Part shown: positions 37,066 through 46,100 of the stretch, piece after piece
Numbering within the stretch: the first letter of the stretch is position 1
Layout: every line of letters begins with the position of its first letter
Assembly (NCBI RefSeq): GCF_003480915.1
Contig: NZ_QUKD01000003.1
Location: 1 to 64,000 of the forward strand
Length of the DNA: 64,000 nucleotides
Origin: Parabacteroides sp. TM07-1AC
GTDB lineage: Bacteria; Bacteroidota; Bacteroidia; Bacteroidales; Tannerellaceae
Reading direction: 5' to 3'
Made by a program: the position numbers and the translations under genes
The notes under the pieces: generated by a model
What the model was told of the DNA's origin: nothing
The model's database searches: none
Seen by the model: only the letters and a program-made list of their open reading frames with translations

Positions 37066-37887
37066 ATGAATAAAATAAAACCCGGGATAAAGGACAACGT
37101 TGCAGAAACCTTATTCATCCCCTTACTTTCACGCGCCTATGAAAGCCGCCGGAAAGATGCGATATTAAAAGACCCGATGGCTTGCGAACTGGTTGAGAAA
37201 ATAGACTACGACTTCGCCAAGTTCGGAAAGATTTCAATGAGTACAGCCGGTACTGCCATCCGTCTGCGCCGTTACGACCGGCTCGTTAGTTGGTTTATCG
37301 ACCGAACGGTAGCTGAAGACCCGGTAGTGGTGCAGATTGGCTGCGGCCTCGACAGCCGTTTCCAACGCGTCGCCAACCACGACCAGGCAACCTTCTACGA
37401 ACTCGACTTGCCCGAAGTGATCGAACTCCGTGAGAAGCTATTCCCCGCCTCGACAAATGATATCAACATCAAAGGCTCCATGCTCGAAATAGACTGGATG
37501 GATGCATTGAAGCAAAAGCATCCCCATAGCCGCTTCCTCTTCCTAGCCGAAGGCGTGATGATGTATTTCACCGAAGAGCAGGTCAGGTCGGTTATCCAAA
37601 ACCTGGCTGGACGTTTCCCCGGTTGCGAGATCTATTTCGACTTCGTCAGCAAATGGGCGGCACGCAACTCCGATAAACACGAGTCAGTGAAACGTACGAA
37701 AGCCCGTTTCCATTTCGGGCTGAACGATCCGCACACTGTCGAACAATGGGTTCCGGGACTGAAACTGATCGAGCAGTTTTATTTCGTTAGCGAAGAGAAA
37801 AAACGCTGGGGGCTGCCCGGACTGATCATGTGGCTGATCCCCGCCCTCCATAAATCGTTCGGGATCGTAGGCTATAAAGCCAAATAA
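37066..37887 (+). CDS. SAM-dependent O-methyltransferase (PPM1/LCM-like)
   Basis: A 273-aa enzyme of the leucine carboxyl methyltransferase/TcmP-like family. The SAM-binding motif is VVVQIGCGLDSRF at about residues 87-99, an acidic strand YELDLPEVIELR follows, then FLFLAEGVMMYF. Related enzymes in secondary metabolism methylate small acids or hydroxyls. It heads a tight cluster with two ABC half-transporters (12-bp gap to the next gene), so it may modify a ligand handled by them. The substrate cannot be read from the sequence. Confidence 0.85.
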   Translation: MNKIKPGIKDNVAETLFIPLLSRAYESRRKDAILKDPMACELVEKIDYDFAKFGKISMSTAGTAIRLRRYDRLVSWFIDRTVAEDPVVVQIGCGLDSRFQRVANHDQATFYELDLPEVIELREKLFPASTNDINIKGSMLEIDWMDALKQKHPHSRFLFLAEGVMMYFTEEQVRSVIQNLAGRFPGCEIYFDFVSKWAARNSDKHESVKRTKARFHFGLNDPHTVEQWVPGLKLIEQFYFVSEEKKRWGLPGLIMWLIPALHKSFGIVGYKAK

Positions 37888-37899
37888 AGAAAAAACAAT

Positions 37900-39696
37900 A
37901 TGAAAGAGCAAAAGAAAAAAGGGTTATCGCGCCTGTTTGAGATCGCGGGCGAAAAGAAAGGACTATTGATCCTGGCTGGTTTCCTGTCGGCGTTAAGTGC
38001 CTGCTGTATGCTGGTTCCTTATCTGTCGGTTTACCAGGTACTGGATGAATTATTGAAAAATGCCGGGAACGTAACGGCTTCGGATAGCGGATACATGATC
38101 CACTGGGCATGGATCGCCTTTATCGGACTGGCAGCCGCCCTATTGTTACTCTACGGCGGACTGATGGCTTCGCATGTGGCAGCGTTCCGCATCCTCTACG
38201 GTTTGCGTGTCAGGCTATCGGAACATATCGGACGGCTGCCGTTGGGTTATCTGAACAGCACGTCGACCGGAGCGATCAAGAAAGCACTGGAGCAGAATGT
38301 GGAAAAGATAGAGAACTTTGTGGCGCATACCATCCCCGACCTGGTGAATGCGGCAACGACCGTTATCATTATGTTTGTCATCTTCTTCAGCCTGAACGGT
38401 TGGATGGCGGCAGTCTGCCTGCTGGCGATCGTGATCGGTATATCCGTCCAGTTCTCCATGATGTTCGGTAAGAAAGCGCAGGAGTTCTTCAAAATGTATT
38501 TCGATACATCGGAGCAGATGAGTGCCTCAGCCGTCCAGTATGTAAGGGGGATGCCCGTTGTGAAGATATTCGGGCAGACGGTGGAGTCGTTCCGCCAGTT
38601 CAGCAAATCGATCTACCGGTTTAAGGAATATGCACTGAATGTCTGCGATGCTTATCAACCAGGGATGGTGACGTTCATCGTACTATTGAACTCGATCGTT
38701 ACCTTTATTATTCCCGTCGGCTTGTTACTATTGGACGGCCAGCCGGGAAATATCGCACTGGCAGCCGTCTATCTCTTCTTTATTGTATTAGGGCCGGGCG
38801 TTGCCTCCCCTTTTTATAGACTGACATTCCTGGCTTCGAACACGCGGGAGATAGACGAAGGTGTCAGCCGTATCGACGCTATCTTTGCCGAGAAGCCCGT
38901 ACCGGAACCCGCCAACCCTCAACAGCCGAAGGGGCATGACATCTGTTTCGAAAACGTCAGCTTCTCCTACGAAAACACCCGGGAGAAGACCCGCACAGAA
39001 GCACTGAAACATATCAACTTCACCGCCCGTGCCGGTGAGATAACCGCCCTGGTCGGTCCTTCCGGCTCCGGCAAATCCACCATAGCCAACCTGATCCCCC
39101 GTTTCTGGGATGTTACCGAAGGGACGATCAGGATCGGCGGTGCAGATATCCGGAATATTCCTTCCGAACAGTTGTTGGATCAGGTCTCTTTCGTTTTCCA
39201 GGATACCTTCCTCTTCTTCGATACCTTGTACGAGAATATCCGTGTCGGTAAACCCGATGCCACCGAGGAACAGGTGATCGCCGCCGCCCGTGCTGCCCAG
39301 TGCGACGATTTCATCCGCCGGCTGCCGCAAGGGTATCAGACGCTGATCGGTGAAGGCGGCGTTTATCTCTCCGGGGGAGAAGCGCAACGGGTAGCCGTGG
39401 CACGTGCCATCCTGAAAAACTCCCCGATCCTGGTACTGGACGAAGCTACCGCATTTGCCGATCCGGAAAATGAATACAAGATGCAGCTCGCCATCCAGGA
39501 ACTGATCAGGGAAAAGACAGTCATCATCATCGCTCACCGCCTGTCGTCGATCATTTCGGCGAACCAGATCATTGTTTTAAAAGAGGGAGAGATCGCCCAG
39601 CAAGGCATCCACAGCGAACTTTCGGTAAACGACGGACTCTATAAACAGATGTGGGATGCCTATACCGACGCTTTTCAATGGACATTAAAGAAATAA
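37900..39696 (+). CDS. ABC half-transporter (permease-ATPase), YbtP/IrtA-type
   Basis: A 598-aa fused permease and ATPase. Six helices occupy about residues 20-300 and the nucleotide-binding domain about 340-598: Walker A GPSGSGKSTI, signature LSGGEAQRVAVARAI and Walker B ILVLDEATAFADPENE. The TAFADPE D-loop form is one I associate with siderophore-type exporter-fold importers such as IrtB. It is 14 bp from the next half-transporter, so the two most likely form a heterodimer. Export of a drug or lipid is the alternative. Confidence 0.87.
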   Translation: MKEQKKKGLSRLFEIAGEKKGLLILAGFLSALSACCMLVPYLSVYQVLDELLKNAGNVTASDSGYMIHWAWIAFIGLAAALLLLYGGLMASHVAAFRILYGLRVRLSEHIGRLPLGYLNSTSTGAIKKALEQNVEKIENFVAHTIPDLVNAATTVIIMFVIFFSLNGWMAAVCLLAIVIGISVQFSMMFGKKAQEFFKMYFDTSEQMSASAVQYVRGMPVVKIFGQTVESFRQFSKSIYRFKEYALNVCDAYQPGMVTFIVLLNSIVTFIIPVGLLLLDGQPGNIALAAVYLFFIVLGPGVASPFYRLTFLASNTREIDEGVSRIDAIFAEKPVPEPANPQQPKGHDICFENVSFSYENTREKTRTEALKHINFTARAGEITALVGPSGSGKSTIANLIPRFWDVTEGTIRIGGADIRNIPSEQLLDQVSFVFQDTFLFFDTLYENIRVGKPDATEEQVIAAARAAQCDDFIRRLPQGYQTLIGEGGVYLSGGEAQRVAVARAILKNSPILVLDEATAFADPENEYKMQLAIQELIREKTVIIIAHRLSSIISANQIIVLKEGEIAQQGIHSELSVNDGLYKQMWDAYTDAFQWTLKK

Positions 39697-39709
39697 GGAG
39701 ACAACAAGA

Positions 39710-41440
39710 ATGAATGCACTTCAAAATATAACGATCGGCCATACCGAACGTCTCAGGAAACCGGTCGGATTCACCATCCTCGCCAACCTGGTCAATATCG
39801 TTCCTTTCATGCTTTCGATAGAGGCTGTGAACATCATCTTTAAAGCCTTCGACGGCAGTGGCAGCGGACTCGACACGACCCGCCTGTGGGTTATCTTCGG
39901 CATCCTTGTAGCTTATATGCTGGTGATGGCCGTTGCCGAACGCCAGTCGTACCGCCACAATTTCCGCGGTGCTTACGAAATGAGTGCCGACGGCCGGATA
40001 CGGCTGGCAGAACATCTGCGCCGCTTGCCCTTAGGCTCCCTCTTCCGGCACGATCCGGGCGACCTTGCCAGCATGATGATCAGTGACTTTACATTGGCGG
40101 AGACCGGTATCTCCCACCATCTTCCCCAATTGATGGGTGCGTTGGTAATGCCCATACTCGCTTTCTTCGGGTTGCTGTGGATCGACTGGCGGATGTCGGT
40201 AGCCATGTTCATCGCCCTTCCGTTGGCGATCCTGGTTCTGACGGGAAGTACCCGGATACAATATAGCCTGAGCCGGAAACAGATCGAAGCCAAAGTGAAT
40301 GCGGGTAGCCGCCTGGAAGAATACCTGCAAGGTATCCGCGTCATAAAAGCGTATAACCTGCTGGGTGGTAAATTCGAACGCCTGCAAAAAGCGTTTGCCG
40401 ACCTGCGCCGGGCGAGTCTACGCCTGGAAGCGCTGATGGGACCGTTCATCCTGCTGTCTATCACCCTGGTGCGTGCCGGACTGACCTTGATGATCCTTTG
40501 CGGTGCCTATCTGTTGGTAGGCGGCCAACCCGACCTGCTTACTTTCGTCATGTTCCTGATCGTCGGCTCCCGCGTCTTCGACCCGCTGACCTCGGCGCTG
40601 ACCAACTTCGCGGAGTTCCGCTATTTCTCCATCGCCGGAGGCCGTATCCTCAACCTGATGCGCGAACCGGAAATGGCAGGAAAAAAGGAAAGCCCGGAAC
40701 ATGGGGATATCACTTTCGAAAAGGTATCGTTCGGTTACGGTGAGAAAGAGATATTGCATGATGTATCGCTCACGTTGAAACAAGGTTCGCTGACCGCATT
40801 GGTCGGTCCGTCGGGAAGCGGCAAGAGCACACTGATGAAGTTATGCGCCCGTTTCTACGATCCGCAGAAAGGGAAAGTCTTGTTGAACGGGCAGGATATG
40901 AAAGAGTTGGAACCCGAGTCGCTGATGAAGCATATATCGATGGTCTTCCAGGATGTCTATCTGTTCCAGGACACGATCAAGAACAATATCCGTTTCGGTA
41001 AAAGCAATGCAACCGATGCCGAGATAGAAGCCGCTGCCCGCAAAGCCTGCTGCCACGATTTCATCATGCGTCTGCCGGGTGGTTACGATACGATGGTTGG
41101 CGAAGGTGGTTGCACACTGTCTGGTGGTGAAAAGCAACGCCTCTCCATCGCCCGCGCCATACTGAAAGAGGCTCCGGTCGTCCTGTTGGATGAAGCCACC
41201 GCCTCTCTCGATCCCGAAAACGAAGTGGAAGTACAGAAAGCCATCAACACCCTGATCGAAGGCCGCACAGTCATCGTCATCGCCCACCGCCTAAAGACAA
41301 TCCGCAACGCCGACAAGATCATCGTACTGGAAGACGGCCATATCGCCGAACAAGGGACACATGACGAACTGCTTCGCAATCAGGGATTATATCATAAACT
41401 ATGGTCGATACAGGAGAAGACGATCGGGTGGAAACTGTGA
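39710..41440 (+). CDS. ABC half-transporter (permease-ATPase), YbtQ/IrtB-type partner
   Basis: A 576-aa fused permease and ATPase, partner of the preceding gene. Transmembrane region about residues 10-300, then Walker A GPSGSGKSTL, signature LSGGEKQRLSIARAI and Walker B VVLLDEATASLDPENE. Both ATP sites of the predicted heterodimer look canonical, including the catalytic glutamate and switch His (IAHRL) in each half. The stop at 41440 abuts the remnant of a HEPN gene on the other strand. Confidence 0.87.
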   Translation: MNALQNITIGHTERLRKPVGFTILANLVNIVPFMLSIEAVNIIFKAFDGSGSGLDTTRLWVIFGILVAYMLVMAVAERQSYRHNFRGAYEMSADGRIRLAEHLRRLPLGSLFRHDPGDLASMMISDFTLAETGISHHLPQLMGALVMPILAFFGLLWIDWRMSVAMFIALPLAILVLTGSTRIQYSLSRKQIEAKVNAGSRLEEYLQGIRVIKAYNLLGGKFERLQKAFADLRRASLRLEALMGPFILLSITLVRAGLTLMILCGAYLLVGGQPDLLTFVMFLIVGSRVFDPLTSALTNFAEFRYFSIAGGRILNLMREPEMAGKKESPEHGDITFEKVSFGYGEKEILHDVSLTLKQGSLTALVGPSGSGKSTLMKLCARFYDPQKGKVLLNGQDMKELEPESLMKHISMVFQDVYLFQDTIKNNIRFGKSNATDAEIEAAARKACCHDFIMRLPGGYDTMVGEGGCTLSGGEKQRLSIARAILKEAPVVLLDEATASLDPENEVEVQKAINTLIEGRTVIVIAHRLKTIRNADKIIVLEDGHIAEQGTHDELLRNQGLYHKLWSIQEKTIGWKL

Positions 41441-41530
41441 TTATTTTCTGATATAAGCTTCTATAACATCAATAAACTCTACAGCTTGTGGGTACAGGTC
41501 GTCGATATCCACAACTGTATAGTTTATAAC
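41441..41530 (-). pseudogene. C-terminal remnant of a HEPN-type gene
   Basis: About 29 codons are open on the minus strand and end in VEFIDVIEAYIRK and a stop at 41441. They start directly at the stop of the nucleotidyltransferase gene and have no start codon. The helix resembles the end of HEPN proteins, the usual toxin partner encoded just after an MNT gene. The N-terminal 75 % of the partner is missing. Family assignment is tentative. Confidence 0.45.
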
Positions 41531-41838
41531 ACAATGCCTTCCTTCATTACGTTATAATAGAAAAGAGAACGATTCTTTATCTCTTCCCATTTCTTCCGAC
41601 TGACTACCATTGGATTAATCATCACCCCTGTATCTATCTCAACATCATAAAGCGGATAGGTTATTTCCCGTTCTTCCTTTGGAGTAAGTTTATCTTTATC
41701 AACGAGAATAAGCAAGTCAATATCGCTATCCGGTCGTGCATCTCCACGAGCCTGGCTCCCGTACAGTATAGCTGTAGAAGTCGGGGCTATACGGTGTACT
41801 ATTTCCCGCAAAGTCTTTACTATTTCATTTCGTGTCAT
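41524..41838 (-). CDS. Minimal nucleotidyltransferase (MNT antitoxin-like)
   Basis: A 104-aa protein with the nucleotidyltransferase signature GSQARG (residues 27-32) followed by the metal-binding Asp pair in DSDID (39 and 41). In MNT/HEPN modules such proteins modify and silence the HEPN RNase encoded next to them. Here the HEPN gene survives only as a fragment, so this is probably an orphan antitoxin or a reused modifying enzyme. A -7 box TACATTTG lies 30 bp upstream. Confidence 0.85.
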   Translation of the reverse strand: MTRNEIVKTLREIVHRIAPTSTAILYGSQARGDARPDSDIDLLILVDKDKLTPKEEREITYPLYDVEIDTGVMINPMVVSRKKWEEIKNRSLFYYNVMKEGIVL

Positions 41839-41867
41839 AACGGGATTCTTTTATGGGTTTATATTTG

Positions 41868-41875
41868 CAAATGTA
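41868..41875 (-). promoter_or_regulatory. -7 element for the nucleotidyltransferase gene
   Basis: TACATTTG on the minus strand, 30 bp before the start; no clear -33 box. Confidence 0.45.
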
Positions 41876-41990
41876 TACAAATAATCCGTTTACTACATTT
41901 TTTTGCCTAAGTTTGTTAGCGTATTTTTTCAAGAGATAGGACAGTAGGATGGAAATTGTAACTACTTCATATTTCTGATTTTATCAAACA

Positions 41991-42264
41991 TAGTCCATAG
42001 TGAACTACGTTAATAATGGCTACAAATGTAGCAAAACCTTACAAACAGACATAACGTTATATATTATTTTTCATGGCTTGTTGCAAAATAGCATCAAGCC
42101 ATGACTCTTTTCGGTCTAAATACAAAACTTCATTTGGTACCACCAAGGGATTTCTTCAATTCTCTTTCTAAGGGAGATATTGGTGATTTACGACTAAAAA
42201 CAGGGGTATCCGCAGAAATAAAAGCTTTGATTTTTATAGGTATAACATAGTTCACTATGAACTA
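41991..42264. repeat. Inverted repeat bounding a 230-bp segment upstream of the DUF4469-GLUG-HU operon
   Basis: Arms 41991-42012 and 42243-42264 match at 20 of 22 positions (core ATAGTGAACTA), and each arm is itself nearly palindromic. Just inside the left arm a minus-strand -7 TACATTTG (42023-42030) points left, away from the operon at 42283; no good rightward promoter is seen. It is a candidate invertible promoter. The segment also holds a hairpin (42072-42103) and a 49-codon open frame (42101-42250) without recognisable similarity. Confidence 0.55.
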
Positions 42265-42282
42265 ATTAAATCTGTATTAATC

Positions 42283-43068
42283 ATGGCAACAACTGATCCC
42301 AAGATGCGTAGCATCACTGGCAATTTGGTAGCAAACATGCTGACAGAGCGTGAAGATGACTTCACATTCAATGTCACATACGTCGCCAACCGCACAATCG
42401 ACGATTTGTGCAACATCGCTGCAAAAGGCAAAAGTAAGTTCTCCGCTTCCGAATTAAGAAGCGCTTACAACGATCTGATGGAAGTTGCGAAGGAAGAATT
42501 ATACTCTGCTTCTACCGTAGAGTTCGGCTTCGCAAATAACTCTCTGGGAGTGGATGGTCCCTTCATCGGTCCCAAAGCGAAATTCGATCCGGAAAAGAAC
42601 AATGTGACCCTTCGCTGTTCTCCCCGTGTCGAATTCAGGAAAGACCTTAAAGCCATCAGCGTAATCGTCGGTGAAGTGACAGAAGGTCTCCCTACCATCA
42701 CCAAAGTAACCGACGTATTCACAGGCGAGGTAAACACAAAACTCACTCCGGGCAATACACTCAACGGCGAAGGTAAACGTATAAAGATCGTCGGAGCCGA
42801 AGGCAGTCCCGTCGGTTTCTTCTTCATCAAAGCAGCAGACGACACCGAAACAGCCGTCCCAATGACTTCCGTTTCACGCAACGATCCTTCTTTCTTCTCT
42901 TTTATCATTCCTACATTGGCCGACGGCACCTATTATCTGGAAGTCGCCACCCAATACGGAGGTAATCGCACAGTACTATTAAAAGAGGTTCGTCGCAATC
43001 GTTTCCCTTACCTGCTGACGGTAGGTGCCGGAAGCGATGATGATGACGATCGCCCCGTAATTGAATAA
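42283..43068 (+). CDS. DUF4469 protein with HU-like N-terminal domain
   Basis: A 261-aa protein. Residues 1-120 resemble the HU/IHF-like DNA-binding domain that precedes DUF4469 in Bacteroidetes (VTYVANRTIDDLCNIAA, then VEFGFANNSLGVDGPF, and a basic strand RVEFRKDL). The C-terminal DUF4469 part (about 130-250) is beta-rich, ending in an acidic tail with five Asp. No signal peptide is present, so it is cytoplasmic. It heads a run with a surface protein and a true HU protein. Its function is not known. Confidence 0.83.
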   Translation: MATTDPKMRSITGNLVANMLTEREDDFTFNVTYVANRTIDDLCNIAAKGKSKFSASELRSAYNDLMEVAKEELYSASTVEFGFANNSLGVDGPFIGPKAKFDPEKNNVTLRCSPRVEFRKDLKAISVIVGEVTEGLPTITKVTDVFTGEVNTKLTPGNTLNGEGKRIKIVGAEGSPVGFFFIKAADDTETAVPMTSVSRNDPSFFSFIIPTLADGTYYLEVATQYGGNRTVLLKEVRRNRFPYLLTVGAGSDDDDDRPVIE

Positions 43069-43075
43069 ACTTTCT

Positions 43076-43161
43076 TGCGCAGTCGTTGCGCATTACCGTG
43101 CGCGATAGCTGCGCAAGGGTATGCGCGACCGATGCGCACCCTCGTGCGCAAAGCCTGCGCA
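43076..43161. repeat. 11.5-bp phased array of TGCGCA palindromes
   Basis: Eight copies of TGCGC(A/G) start at 43076, 43087, 43099, 43110, 43122, 43133, 43145 and 43156, so spacings alternate 11 and 12. The spacers differ. It fills the 125-bp gap between the DUF4469 gene and the GLUG gene. Confidence 0.8.
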
Positions 43162-43193
43162 CATACATGTTCGACAAACAAAAATAAAGCAAT

Positions 43194-46100
43194 ATGAAAA
43201 CAAGAATTACATTGATTACAAGCAGACTACTATACCTGCTTGCTTTTTTAACCATTTCCCATATAACGATAGCACAGGTAGACGTATGGGATGGACACAC
43301 CGTTGCAGAACCTACCGGATGGGCAACAGGAAATACTACTGTCAACATCAGTTCGGCAGCAGAACTGGCTTGGGTGGCACAAATGGTCAACAACAGCGAA
43401 CAAACCGGAACTACACCCAGCGATAAATGGTTTAAAGGCTGTACACTGACTCTTACGACCGATATTGATTTGGCAGGACACGAATGGACTCCGATCGGAA
43501 TTGGTTCTGTGAGTGGTTATACTAGTTATATGGAAAAAAACTTTTTTGGTTCCTTCAATGGACAAAACCACATTGTATCGAATTTGAAAATAACGGGCGA
43601 ATATCGATTTGCCGGTTTATTTGGCATTATAGGAGATCCGGGGTTTCCTTCCGGAAAAGAAACTGTCAAAGATTTACATGTCCGAAATGCCGATCTACAG
43701 ATAACAAAACCCGAGGTATCAGATGAATATTATGAGTGGGGCGCCGGAACACTGGTTGGTTTGCAGTGTGGAACAATAGAAAGATGCAGTGCCACCGGAA
43801 AAATTGTAGGAGGAGATAATGGCTATTTCGGAGGATTAGTCGGAATGAATTACGGGGGGTATGGTACCTGTTCCATTATTTCAAACAGTTATGCATCTGT
43901 AGATGTGACAGGGGGAAATGGGAGTATTATTTCTAGTACTTATCCCTGTTACATAGGAGGATTTGTAGGAAATAACGGAACTACCTCAGGTGGTCACCCG
44001 ATCATCTATAACTGTTATTCAACCGGTAATGTAAAAGGGGGAGATGATGCCTATATCGGAGGATTTATCGGACGTTGCGGTGGTTCAGACTATATTGAAG
44101 CAAACGATGTACATTCCTGCTATTCATTAGGAACTGTGGAAGGTGGTTCTAATTCCCACATAGGAGGATTTGCCGGTAATGCCGTTCCACGCTCTCCGTT
44201 GCTTAATTGTTATTGGAATAAAGATGCCTATACAAATGGAACCGGCAACGACGCCGAAAGGACAAGTGAAAATCTTTTAGCTCTCCCTCTCTCTTCTATG
44301 AAAAGCAGATTTCTAACCCAGATCATGAATGAAGGAGCTTTCAACTATTCGGGAAAAGCTGCTTCAAAAGTGACAAGATATGCCTGGGAACTGGCTCCCG
44401 GCAACGACTATCCGACATTGACTTCAACCCCGCTTGCCGCCGCACCGGGTACATCAGAAAGCGATCCCTTCCTAATAGCCAATTCAAGTGAATTGGAGTT
44501 TTTCGCAACCAGGGTAAATGCCGGAAACGATTTTGACGGCAAATATGTCAAACTAACTGCCGACATCGACCTGGAAAGTAAAGAATGGACAGCTATAGGA
44601 ACAGGAAACGACCTTGACCTCAATCATTTAAAGCCTTTCAAAGGTACATTCGATGGAAATGGCTTTCAGATTCGAAATCTATATTTCGCTCGAACAGTCG
44701 GAGATGAAGAATTTGTTTATGCCGGTGTATTCGGTCGCGTAGAAGACGGAGCCATCCGAAATCTGGGAGTCGTAATTTCTGAAAAGGGATTAACCATAAG
44801 AAACATCAATTGTAGTGAAACACTAGGTCAATGCCTGGCGGGAGGTGTTGTTGCTTACTGCCTAAATTCCACCATAGAAAACTGCTATACCACAGGAGGT
44901 ACTATAACAACTTCAGCATTACACTACGCCATATCCAGCGCTGGAGGTTTAGTCGCGTATGCAATTGATGCAACGATTAGAAATTGTTATTCGACAGTAG
45001 ATATAAATAGTGGAAGCGATCCAATTAATGACCACCCAGCCGAAGCCTTTTCAGGAGGAATAGTCGGAAATATTTATAGTAATGATGCATCTACAACTAT
45101 CAGTAATTGTTTTTCATCCGGAATGTTTAGTGCAAAAAACGGTTATTATACAGGAGGAGCCGGAGGTATCGTAGGTAATTCTTCTTCTTCATCGGCTGAA
45201 AAGACTTCATATATATCCAATTGTCTTGCTCTGAATTATAAACTGATTACACGGAATGGTAATGCTCAGCATACCGCAGGAAGAATACTCGGTTACAAAA
45301 GTACATCTGAATTTGCAGTTCCTCCTACTCTTTCAGGTAATCATGCCTATGATAACATCATTTGGGAGAATCTATCAGACGGCACATCAGACCCTATCTC
45401 AGATGTCGATGCGACGGATAAAAATGGTGCCGACTGGGATTGGAGAAACAGCGATCAGATACCCGCCGGCATATTCGATAACACAGCTATTTGGAAAAGC
45501 GGGACATTACCCATAATGCCCAAACTCTATACAACCGATGGTCGCCTAATGGCCAACCAGCCGGATGTGTCGATCCCTTATCCGCTGGAATTTACAACAA
45601 CCACAAATGGTTCTGTACAGGAAAAGTATCGCAAGACGTATGCAGGTAAAGACACACGAGTAGAACTAATCATCACCCCGGAAACAGGCTTCGGATTGAA
45701 AAGTCTGACTTACCAACCGGAAGGAGAAGATGCTACTGCTATAGCAGAAAGTGACGGACACTATTACTTTACGATGCCGGGAAAAAAAGTAACAATTGCA
45801 GCCATATTTAGTGCCATATCATCCATAACGATAGCAAACGTTACAAATGGCGCCATCAGTATAGAAGGAGATAAAACAGAGGCGATAGAATATGAGAAAG
45901 TCATCTTCACAGTTACACCGGACAACGGTTACAAACTTGATGGAGAACCGACCGTTACGACAACCGGAAGTGGAAATGTAACGGTCAACAGCGAAGGCAA
46001 CAACAAGTATTCTTTTGACATGCCAGCCGAAGCGGTTACAATTGCTGCCACATTCAGCAAAAACAACCCCGATCCGCAGCCACCTGTCGATCCCGACCCT

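Noticed and set aside
42101..42250. 49-codon open frame inside the 230-bp inverted-repeat segment
   Set aside because: The start lies within a hairpin arm, there is no ribosome-binding or promoter signal, and no similarity I recognise.
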